Shown in pieces: positions 48,886 through 56,378 of a stretch of 64,000 bases of DNA. This stretch comes from an uncultured Oscillospiraceae bacterium (GTDB lineage: Bacteria > Bacillota > Clostridia > Oscillospirales > Oscillospiraceae), in contig CALXFT010000001.1 of assembly GCA_944387635.1 (NCBI GenBank), positions 16,671 to 80,670 on the forward strand. The letters run 5' to 3'. Numbering within the stretch: position 1 is the first letter of the stretch; every line of letters starts with the position of its first letter. The position numbers were made by a program, and so were the translations under genes. The notes below the pieces were generated by a model. It searched no databases. It had not been told where the DNA came from and saw only the letters and a program-made list of their open reading frames with translations.

Positions 48886-50154
48886 ATGGAATCAAATTTG
48901 GATCACGGCAGGCCGGAACGGGCCGTACTGGTCGGCCTGAACGCCGACTGCTTTACAAAGGAACAGACCGCCACGGATCAGACTCTGGAGGAACTGGAGG
49001 CTCTTCTGGAGACCGCCGGAGGCTTCTGTACAGGCAAGGTGCTGCAAAACCGCCACACGCCGGATCCCCACAGCTTCATCGGAGAGGGGAAAGCCACTGA
49101 AGTGCGGATGCTGGCCCAGGCTACGGATTCCAATATGGTGATCTTTGACAATGAGCTGTCTCCCGGCAACATCCGGGCTCTGGAGGAGATCCTGGGCATG
49201 ACGGTCCTGGACCGCAGCGCCCTGATCCTGGACATCTTTGCCCAGCGGGCCAAGACGAAGGAGGGCAGACTCCAGGTGGAGCTGGCCCAGTATCGGTATC
49301 TGCTGCCCCGCCTGTCGGGCATGGGCGCCAGTCTGTCCCGCCAGGGCGGCGGCATCGGCACCCGGGGTCCCGGCGAAACCAAGCTGGAAAGCGACCGCCG
49401 GCACATCCGGGAGCGGATCGACCGGCTGGAGGACGAGCTGGAGCAGGTCCGGAAGGTCCGGGCCGTGCAGCGCCAGCGCAGAAGAAAGAATTCCGTGCCG
49501 GTGGTGGCCATTGTGGGCTACACCAACGCGGGAAAATCCACCCTGCTCAACCGGCTCACCGGCGCGGGGATACCGGCCAACAACCGGCTCTTTGACACCC
49601 TGGACACCACGTCCCGGCTGTTGACCGTGTCGGACAATCTGGATGTGATTTTGTCCGATACGGTGGGCTTTATCGCCAAGCTGCCCCACCACCTGGTCAA
49701 CGCTTTCCACGCCACCCTGGAGGAGCTGGAGTACGCGGACCTGCTGCTGCATGTGATCGACGCGTCTGATCCCAACCGGGAGGAGCACATTGCCGTGGTG
49801 GACAAGCTCATTGCCAAGCTGGCCCGGCCGGAGACGCCCGTCCTGCGCTGCTACAACAAGGCCGACCTGGTTTCCCCGGTGGACATTCCCGTGGGACAGG
49901 ATGTGGTGGCCATCTCCGCGGCCACGGGGCAGAACCTGGATGGGCTTCTCAAGGCCATTGAGACCGCTCTGGACCGCGCCCGGCACCATATCCGGGTGCT
50001 TCTGCCCTACGCCCAGGGCGGAATGGTGGAGACGCTGCACAGCAATGCCCAGGTCCTGTATGTGGACTATACCCCTGAGGGGATCGAAGTGGAGACCATT
50101 GTGGACGACATCCTTCTGGGACGTCTGCGGCAGTATGTGATCGGGGAGTGCTGA
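48886..50154 (+). CDS. hflX: ribosome-associated GTPase HflX
   Basis: The 422-residue protein has an N-terminal HflX nucleotide-binding domain (SFIGEGKATEV, VIFDNELSPGNIRALEE, LSRQGGGIGTRGPGETKLE), a coiled linker and a G domain with G1 GYTNAGKST, G3 DTVGFIAKLPHHLV and G4 NKAD. It rescues or splits stalled ribosomes after stress. ATG at 48886 follows GGAGGTA. It leads a three-gene run with the YigZ and dGTPase-like genes. Confidence 0.95.
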   Translation: MESNLDHGRPERAVLVGLNADCFTKEQTATDQTLEELEALLETAGGFCTGKVLQNRHTPDPHSFIGEGKATEVRMLAQATDSNMVIFDNELSPGNIRALEEILGMTVLDRSALILDIFAQRAKTKEGRLQVELAQYRYLLPRLSGMGASLSRQGGGIGTRGPGETKLESDRRHIRERIDRLEDELEQVRKVRAVQRQRRRKNSVPVVAIVGYTNAGKSTLLNRLTGAGIPANNRLFDTLDTTSRLLTVSDNLDVILSDTVGFIAKLPHHLVNAFHATLEELEYADLLLHVIDASDPNREEHIAVVDKLIAKLARPETPVLRCYNKADLVSPVDIPVGQDVVAISAATGQNLDGLLKAIETALDRARHHIRVLLPYAQGGMVETLHSNAQVLYVDYTPEGIEVETIVDDILLGRLRQYVIGEC

Positions 50155-50157
50155 GCT

Positions 50158-50787
50158 TTGGAGGAGTATCTGGTACCCACCCAATTCGGGGAGGATGAAT
50201 TCGTTGAGAAAAAGTCCCGGTTTATTGGCCGGGTCTGGCCTGTGGAGACTGAGGAGGCTGCCCTGGAGAAGATCCGGCAGATGAAGAAGCAGCACTATGA
50301 CGCCACCCACAACTGTTGGGCCTATATCATCCGGGACGGAGCAGTCCGGTTTTCCGACGATGGAGAACCCGGCGGCACCGCCGGCATGCCGATGCTCCAG
50401 GTCCTCCAGCGGGAGGGACTGTATAACGTGGTCTGCGTGGTGACCCGGTACTTCGGCGGAATCCTGCTGGGGGCCGGCGGCCTGGTTCGGGCCTACACCA
50501 AGGGGGCGAAGATCGCCGTGGACGCCGCCGGCAAGTCCATGAAACGGGTCTGGACTGCCCTGTATGTACCCTGTCCATATCCGTACTATGAGCGGGTCAG
50601 GCTGGAAGCGGCGGCCTTCGGCGGCATTGTGCGCAAGACCGACTTCGGCGCGGAGGTGGAGCTGGAAATCATATTCCCGGAGGCCCGGACCCGGGAATTT
50701 GTGGACCGGCTGACGGACATGACCTGCGGAACCGTAGAGGTTTTGGAATTGGGGCAGGAGTACAGAGCCTTCCCCATAGAGCTGTAA
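50158..50787 (+). CDS. YigZ/IMPACT family protein
   Basis: The 209-residue protein has a UPF0029/IMPACT N-terminal domain (KKSRFIGRVWPV, ATHNCWAYIIRDGAVRFSDDGEPGGTAGMPMLQVLQ, VTRYFGGILLGAGGLVRAY) and a DUF1949 C-terminal domain. The family is linked to translation control, but its bacterial role is unclear. The start is TTG at 50158 with GGGGAG eight bases upstream, 3 bases after hflX. Confidence 0.9.
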   Translation: MEEYLVPTQFGEDEFVEKKSRFIGRVWPVETEEAALEKIRQMKKQHYDATHNCWAYIIRDGAVRFSDDGEPGGTAGMPMLQVLQREGLYNVVCVVTRYFGGILLGAGGLVRAYTKGAKIAVDAAGKSMKRVWTALYVPCPYPYYERVRLEAAAFGGIVRKTDFGAEVELEIIFPEARTREFVDRLTDMTCGTVEVLELGQEYRAFPIEL

Positions 50788-50822
50788 TCCATAAAAATCC
50801 ATACCCATTGGGAGGGATCGCT

Positions 50823-51836
50823 ATGAGTGTGCGGGAAGAACTGGAGCGGCAGGAGCATCTGCGGCTGAGCCATCTGGCGAGCTTTGCGGATCAGTCGGCG
50901 GGCAGGCTGCGCCCGGAGGAGCCCAGGGAAGAGGATGTGCGCACCTGCTATCAGCGGGACATTGACCGGATCGTACACAGCAAGGCCTTTCGCCGTCTGA
51001 TGCACAAAACCCAGGTGTTTCTGCGGCCGGAAGGAGACCACTATCGCACCCGTATGACCCACACTCTGGAGGTGTCACGGATCGCCGGGACCATTACCCG
51101 GGCGCTGGGCCTCAATGAGGACCTGGCCGAGGCCGTCGCCATGGGCCATGACCTGGGACACACCCCCTTTGGCCACGCGGGAGAAGCGGCGCTGACCCAG
51201 TGTCTGGGCAAGCCCTTCCGGCACAACGAGCAGAGTCTGCGGGTGGTGGACTACCTGGAGCGGGACGGCCGGGGACTGAACCTGACCCAGGAGGTCAGGC
51301 TGGGAATTCTGGGCCACACGGGAGACTACTGGCCCCAGACCCTGGAGGGGCAGATCGTCCGCAGATCCGACCAGATCGCCTACGTCAACCACGACATCGA
51401 TGACGCCATTCGGGCGGGGATTCTGACCAATGAGGACATTCCCAAAGCCATCAGCGCGGTTCTGGGCAGTACCCACAGCCAGCGCATCAACACCCTGGTC
51501 ACCGACGCCATCCGCACCTCCCGGGAGGCCGGAGCGGTCCGGCTGTCCCCCGTGGTGGATCAGGCTCTAAAGGACCTGCGCGCGTTTATGTTCGAGCGGG
51601 TCTACCGCAATCCCGTGGCCAAAGGCGAGGAGAGCAAGGCCAAGGCCATGCTGCAGCGGATGTTTGAATACTACATGACCCATCCGGAGGCGCTTCCGGT
51701 GGATTTTCTGCCTCAGCTGTCCTTTGACGGCATGGAACGTACGGTCTGTGATTACATTGCCGGTATGACGGACAACTACGCGGTGGACAAGTATACCGAG
51801 ATTTTTATTCCCACGGGATGGCAAGTCCGTGGATAA
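50823..51836 (+). CDS. dgt: deoxyguanosinetriphosphate triphosphohydrolase-like protein
   Basis: The 337-residue HD-superfamily protein has H...HD...D ligands: RTRMTHTLEVS, AMGHDLGHTPFGHAGE and DQIAYVNHDIDDA. The N-terminal SKAFRRLMHKTQVF and GDHYRTR match the dGTPase family (type 2). It would cleave dNTPs to nucleosides and triphosphate. ATG at 50823 follows GGGAGGG. It may be co-transcribed with hflX. Confidence 0.9.
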   Translation: MSVREELERQEHLRLSHLASFADQSAGRLRPEEPREEDVRTCYQRDIDRIVHSKAFRRLMHKTQVFLRPEGDHYRTRMTHTLEVSRIAGTITRALGLNEDLAEAVAMGHDLGHTPFGHAGEAALTQCLGKPFRHNEQSLRVVDYLERDGRGLNLTQEVRLGILGHTGDYWPQTLEGQIVRRSDQIAYVNHDIDDAIRAGILTNEDIPKAISAVLGSTHSQRINTLVTDAIRTSREAGAVRLSPVVDQALKDLRAFMFERVYRNPVAKGEESKAKAMLQRMFEYYMTHPEALPVDFLPQLSFDGMERTVCDYIAGMTDNYAVDKYTEIFIPTGWQVRG

Positions 51837-51928
51837 TGTGCTATAATACTGTGTGAATTGACTTAACTCAGCAAAAGATACCGGTGTGACAGAATACGGT
51901 TTTTTACGGGGTATCGTTTATAATGCTG

Positions 51929-51948
51929 AATTCATCAGAGCTTCCTTA
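51929..51948. repeat. terminal fragment of the TA-flanked repeat family, copy D
   Basis: AATTCATCAGAGCTTCCTTA matches the last 20 bases of copy B, with one or two changes, and again ends in TA. Only this tip is present, 24 bases upstream of dnaG. Confidence 0.4.
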
Positions 51949-51971
51949 GAAACTAGAAAGGGGGTCAGGAC

Positions 51972-53726
51972 ATGGCGTTCCCACCGGCATTTTTGGATGA
52001 ATTGGCAGCCCGCAATCCCATTGAGGAAGTGGTGGGCCAATATGTGAGCCTGAGACGGTCCGGGTCCAACCTGTTCGGCCTTTGCCCGTTTCACGGGGAG
52101 AAGACCCCGTCCTTCTCCGTGGCGCCGGATAAGGGCATCTACTACTGCTTCGGCTGCCACAAGGGCGGAAACGTGATCAACTTTCAGATGGAGATTGACG
52201 GACTGAGCTATCCCGACGCGGTCCGGGTCCTTGCCAAGCGGGCGGGGCTGGAGGTGCCGGAGGACGAGCAGTACCAGAGCCGCTATCGCCAGCAGGAGCG
52301 GCTGTGGGCCATGCACAAGGAGGCGGCCAGGTATTACCACAAGTGCCTTTACGAGCCTGTGGGCCAGGAGGCCCTGCGCTATGCCTTCGGCCGGGGCATG
52401 ACCAAGTCCACCCTGACCGTCTTCGGCATCGGTTACGCCCCGGACCAGTGGACCGGGCTGACGGACCATCTGCGGAAAAAGGGCTACACGGAGCAGGAGC
52501 TGCGGGACTCGGGCCTTGCGGCGGTCTCCCGGAAAAACGGGAATCTGTACGACCGGTTCCACAACCGTCTCATGTTCCCCATTATCGACGTCCGGGGCAA
52601 CGTCATCGGTTTCGGCGGCCGAGTCATGAACAGCGAAGACCCCTCCGCCGCCAAGTACTTAAACTCACCGGAGACCCTGATCTTCAACAAGCGGAAAAAC
52701 CTGTTCGCCCTGAACCTGGCAAAGAAGTCCAAACTGGGCTATATGATCCTGGTGGAAGGGTATATGGACGCCATTGCCCTGCATCAGTACGGCTTTGACT
52801 GCGCCGTGGCCTCTCTGGGTACAGCGCTGACGGAGGATGGGGCGGCTCTGCTGTCACGCTACACCGATCAGGTGGTGCTGATCTACGACGGAGACACCGC
52901 CGGACAGAACGCAACCAAGCGGGCCATTCCCATTCTGGAGAAGGCCGGCCTTCAGGTGAAGGTCCTGCAAATGCGGGATGCCAAGGACCCGGATGAATTC
53001 CTGAAGAAATTCGGCGCGGAACGGTTCAAGCTCCTGCTGGAGGAGTCGGCCAACCGGGTGGAATACCAGCTGAACGCCATTTTGCGCAAATACGATTTAA
53101 GAGAAGATGACCAGCGGGTGAAATACCTCCAGGAGTCTGCGGAGCTGATCAGCACGCTGGGCAGTTCCGTCCGGCGGGAGGTCTACGGCGGCCGGGTGGC
53201 GGAAGCCGCCAAAATCAGTCCGGAGGCCATGAAGCTGGAGGTGGAGCGGGCGCGAAAGCGCAGACTTGTCCGGGAGAAAAAGGAGCAGGAGAAGATCGAC
53301 CTGTCTCCGGCCCGGAATCTGCAGCCCAAGAGCCGGTCCATACATTATGATAATATGAAATCCGCCATGGCTGAGGAAATGCTTCTGGCCATGGTGCTTC
53401 AGGAACCGGCCCTGCTGGATCAGACCGAAGCGCTGAAGCAGGAGATGTTCTCTTCGCAGCTGCTTGGGAAGGTCTACGGCCAGCTTATGGAGCGGCACCG
53501 GCAGGGGGTGGAGGTCTCCGCCGGCGGCCTGACGGAGCTGAGCGCCGAAGAGATGGCCCACATTGCGGGGTTCCTCCAGCGCCGCCGGGGGCCGATAAAC
53601 GAGCAGGCCCTTCGGGACTGCCTGCAGACCATACAGGACGAGTACCGCAGCGCCAGTGTGCAGACAGAGGACGACCTGCTGGCCCTGCGGAACAGATTGA
53701 AGCAAAGAAAAGGAAGAAAAGCATGA
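51972..53726 (+). CDS. dnaG: DNA primase
   Basis: The 584-residue primase has a zinc-binding domain with Cys38, His41, Cys59 and Cys62 (CPFHGEKTPSF...CFGCHKGG), the RNA polymerase-type basic domain RVMNSEDPSAAKYLNSPET, the TOPRIM motif VEGYMDAIALHQ with DGDTAGQNAT and a C-terminal helicase-binding region. It makes RNA primers at the fork. AAAGGGGG precedes the ATG. The stop overlaps the sigma gene by 4 bases. Confidence 0.96.
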   Translation: MAFPPAFLDELAARNPIEEVVGQYVSLRRSGSNLFGLCPFHGEKTPSFSVAPDKGIYYCFGCHKGGNVINFQMEIDGLSYPDAVRVLAKRAGLEVPEDEQYQSRYRQQERLWAMHKEAARYYHKCLYEPVGQEALRYAFGRGMTKSTLTVFGIGYAPDQWTGLTDHLRKKGYTEQELRDSGLAAVSRKNGNLYDRFHNRLMFPIIDVRGNVIGFGGRVMNSEDPSAAKYLNSPETLIFNKRKNLFALNLAKKSKLGYMILVEGYMDAIALHQYGFDCAVASLGTALTEDGAALLSRYTDQVVLIYDGDTAGQNATKRAIPILEKAGLQVKVLQMRDAKDPDEFLKKFGAERFKLLLEESANRVEYQLNAILRKYDLREDDQRVKYLQESAELISTLGSSVRREVYGGRVAEAAKISPEAMKLEVERARKRRLVREKKEQEKIDLSPARNLQPKSRSIHYDNMKSAMAEEMLLAMVLQEPALLDQTEALKQEMFSSQLLGKVYGQLMERHRQGVEVSAGGLTELSAEEMAHIAGFLQRRRGPINEQALRDCLQTIQDEYRSASVQTEDDLLALRNRLKQRKGRKA

Positions 53727-54595
53727 CCGAGGTTATGGAACAGAAAAGGGATGAGCCTGTCAGCACCGGCGATGAGGACGTGCGGCAGTTTCTGCGCCAG
53801 ATCCGCGAATATCCCCGCCTCACGGCGGAGGAAGAGCGGGAACTGGCCAAACGCTGCGCCGAGGGAGACGAGGAGGCCATCCGGAAGATGGTCAATTCCA
53901 ATCTGCGGCTGGTGGTGTCCGTTGCCCGGGAGTATGCCGGACGGGGGGTTGCCCTGATGGACCTGATCCAGGAGGGCAGCATCGGCTTGCTGACTGCTGC
54001 CCGGAAATTTGATTATACCCGGGACCTGCGTTTTTCCACCTACGCTACCAAGTGGATTCGCCAGGGCGTGACCCGGTGCCTGATGAACCACGGCAGCACC
54101 ATTCGGGTACCCCTGCATACCGCTGAACGCATGCGCAAGATCTACGCGGTCCAGGCGGCCCTGACCCAGAAAAACGGAGAGCAGCCCACTCTGGAGCAGA
54201 TCGCCCGGGAGAGCGGGATACCGGTGGAAAAGGTCCAGGAGCTGATCCAGCTGACACCGGATATCTGCTCCCTGGATGTGACCACCGGAGACAATGAGGA
54301 AACCGCCCTGCGGACCTTGGTGGAAGACCCCCAGACGCCACAGCCCTATGAGGAACTGGTACGCCGGGAATTGGAGAGTACCATGGACAGGCTGCTGGAG
54401 ACCCTCAGCGACCGGCAGAGGCAGGTCCTGGGGCTGCGCTTCGGCATGGAGGACGGGAACTGCTATTCTCTGGAGGACATCGGCCGGAAGCTTGGCATTT
54501 CTAAGGAACGGGTTCGGCAGATTGAACGTCAGGCCATGGATAAGTTGCAAAAAAACGGCGAGAGCCTGGGCTTGGAGGAATTTTTGAATGAATAA
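53723..54595 (+). CDS. rpoD: RpoD-type sigma-70 factor lacking region 1.1
   Basis: The 290-residue sigma factor has region 1.2 (DVRQFLRQIREYPRLTAEEERELAKR), region 2 (NLRLVVSVAREYAGRGVALMDLIQEGSIGL then RFSTYATKWIRQGVTRCL for -10 recognition), region 3 and region 4 with the -35 helix LEDIGRKLGISKERVRQIERQAMDKL. The acidic region 1.1 of housekeeping SigA is missing. The dnaG-sigma operon position is that of rpoD in Firmicutes, so this may be the primary sigma, though a second rpoD elsewhere cannot be excluded. It overlaps both neighbours. Confidence 0.85.
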   Translation: MTEVMEQKRDEPVSTGDEDVRQFLRQIREYPRLTAEEERELAKRCAEGDEEAIRKMVNSNLRLVVSVAREYAGRGVALMDLIQEGSIGLLTAARKFDYTRDLRFSTYATKWIRQGVTRCLMNHGSTIRVPLHTAERMRKIYAVQAALTQKNGEQPTLEQIARESGIPVEKVQELIQLTPDICSLDVTTGDNEETALRTLVEDPQTPQPYEELVRRELESTMDRLLETLSDRQRQVLGLRFGMEDGNCYSLEDIGRKLGISKERVRQIERQAMDKLQKNGESLGLEEFLNE

Positions 54596-55634
54596 TCTGG
54601 AGTTCTCCTTTGAGGAAAGTCCCTGGGAGGGCTTCCTCAGAACGAAAAAACCGGGAGATACCATCTCCGCGGCCCGGCTTCTGGCCATGCTGGAAGAGCA
54701 GGGAGAGGATGCCTTGGAGGACGCCCTGCTGGACATGGAGGAAAACGGCCTCGCTCTGGATATTTCCGACCTGCCCAGAGGGGGCGGGACGGGAGAGGGA
54801 GCCCTGCGGCTGCGGCAGGAGATGCAGTGGATTCGGAAGGGGCTGGACCCCAAGGACCTTTCTGAGGGCGACCCCCTGCGTCTTTACCTGGAGGAGCTGG
54901 CGAGGATTCCCGCCTTCGGCGACGAACAGGTCCTGGCTCTGGCCTGCGCGGACGGGGATGAGAATGCCAGAAATGCCCTGACCAACCTGGGCCTGAGCCG
55001 GGTGGTGGAGCTGTCTAAGGAATACGCGGGCTGCGGCGTGCTTCTGCTGGATCTGATTCAGGAGGGCAGCATGGGCCTCTGGCAGGCGGTGTGCCAATAC
55101 CGGGAAGGGCCTTACGGACAGCTGCGGGACCGGATGATCCGATTCTATATGGCAAAAGCCGTTACGGTCCAGGCCTTTGCCAACGGCATCGGCAGCAAGC
55201 TACGCGGGGCCATGGAGGACTACCGGGCCGTGGACCAGCGGCTGCTCACGGAGCTGGGGAGAAATCCGACGCTGGAGGAGATCGCCCAGGGAATGCACGT
55301 GGGCCTGGAGGAGGCGGCTGCTGTTAAGAAAATGCTGGAGGACGCCCGGATTCAGGCGAAGGTCCGTTCGGCAGATGAGGAGACGGAGGAAGCGGATCCC
55401 GAGCAGGACCTGGCGGTGGAGGATACGGCCCAGTTCCAGATGCGTCAGCGGATTCTGGACCTGCTGTCCGGCCTGAGTCAGGAGGACGCACGGCTTTTGA
55501 ACCTGCGCTTTGGACTGGAGGGAGGCAAGCCCCTGAGCCATGAAGAGGCGGGAAGACGCCTGGGCTTGACACCTCAGGAGGCCCTGGCCCGGGAAGCCGC
55601 CGCACTGGCGAAGCTCCGGGACCGGAACAGATGA
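54588..55634 (+). CDS. degenerate sigma-70 paralogue with region 1.1-like N-terminus
   Basis: The 348-residue protein aligns with sigma factors. A region 1.1-like segment is at about residues 24-62 (ISAARLLAMLEEQGEDALEDALLDMEENGLALDIS), region 1.2 begins DPLRLYLEELARIPAF, and a region 2.1/2.2 core LLLDLIQEGSMGLWQAV is kept. The -10 recognition segment (FSTYAT.WIRQ in normal sigmas) reads LRDRMIRFYMAKAV, and the -35 helix lacks the ERVRQIE residues (LTPQEALAREAA). It may bind RNA polymerase without promoter recognition. It overlaps the preceding sigma gene by 8 bases. Confidence 0.72.
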   Translation: MNNLEFSFEESPWEGFLRTKKPGDTISAARLLAMLEEQGEDALEDALLDMEENGLALDISDLPRGGGTGEGALRLRQEMQWIRKGLDPKDLSEGDPLRLYLEELARIPAFGDEQVLALACADGDENARNALTNLGLSRVVELSKEYAGCGVLLLDLIQEGSMGLWQAVCQYREGPYGQLRDRMIRFYMAKAVTVQAFANGIGSKLRGAMEDYRAVDQRLLTELGRNPTLEEIAQGMHVGLEEAAAVKKMLEDARIQAKVRSADEETEEADPEQDLAVEDTAQFQMRQRILDLLSGLSQEDARLLNLRFGLEGGKPLSHEEAGRRLGLTPQEALAREAAALAKLRDRNR

Positions 55635-55697
55635 CATTATCTGGGACGCAAAGGCGTTTACGCCTGACCGATACAAAATACGAAAGAAGGATTAACC

Positions 55698-56378
55698 ATG
55701 GAACAGAAGGTCTCCATTGCCATTGACGGTCCCTCCGGGGCGGGAAAGAGCACCATTGCCCGCCGTCTGGCCGGGGAACTGGGATATTACTATGTGGACA
55801 CCGGCGCCATTTACCGCACGGTCGCGTATTTTTTCGACCTGTGGGGCGTGGCGGTGAAGGATATCGACGCCGTGACCCGGTACATCGACGAGCTGACCAT
55901 CGGCATTGAATATGACGATGAAGGCGTCCAGCATATGATCATGAACGGCATGGACGTTACCGACGACATCCGCACCCAGGACATTGCGCAGAAGGCCAGT
56001 GTGGTCTCAGCCTATCCTGTGGTCCGGGAGGTGCTGCTGGATATGCAGCGCCAGGCGGCCCGGGCCCACAATGTGATTATGGACGGCCGGGACATCGGCA
56101 CCGTGGTCTTGCCCAAGGCTACGGTGAAGATTTTCCTCACGGCCTCTGCCGAGGTCCGTGCCCGGCGGCGCGCGGCAGAGCTGCAGGCCAAGGGCCAGAA
56201 AGCGGACTACGCCAAGGTCCTGGAGCAGATCCGGCAGCGGGATCACCAGGACACCCACCGCGCCATCGCGCCACTGAAGCAGGCAAAGGACGCTGTGAAG
56301 GTGGATACCACGGACATGGACATCGACCAGGTGGTGGCGGCCATCCGGAAGATCGTGGACGAGAAGGTGGGGAAATGA
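55698..56378 (+). CDS. cmk: cytidylate kinase
   Basis: The 226-residue NMP kinase has P-loop GPSGAGKST, the CMP-binding segment YYVDTGAIYR, MDGRDIGTVVLPKA and the lid arginines ARRRAAELQ. It phosphorylates CMP and dCMP. AGAAGGA precedes the ATG. It ends overlapping ispH by 4 bases; cmk next to ispH-rpsA is a common clostridial arrangement. Confidence 0.95.
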   Translation: MEQKVSIAIDGPSGAGKSTIARRLAGELGYYYVDTGAIYRTVAYFFDLWGVAVKDIDAVTRYIDELTIGIEYDDEGVQHMIMNGMDVTDDIRTQDIAQKASVVSAYPVVREVLLDMQRQAARAHNVIMDGRDIGTVVLPKATVKIFLTASAEVRARRRAAELQAKGQKADYAKVLEQIRQRDHQDTHRAIAPLKQAKDAVKVDTTDMDIDQVVAAIRKIVDEKVGK

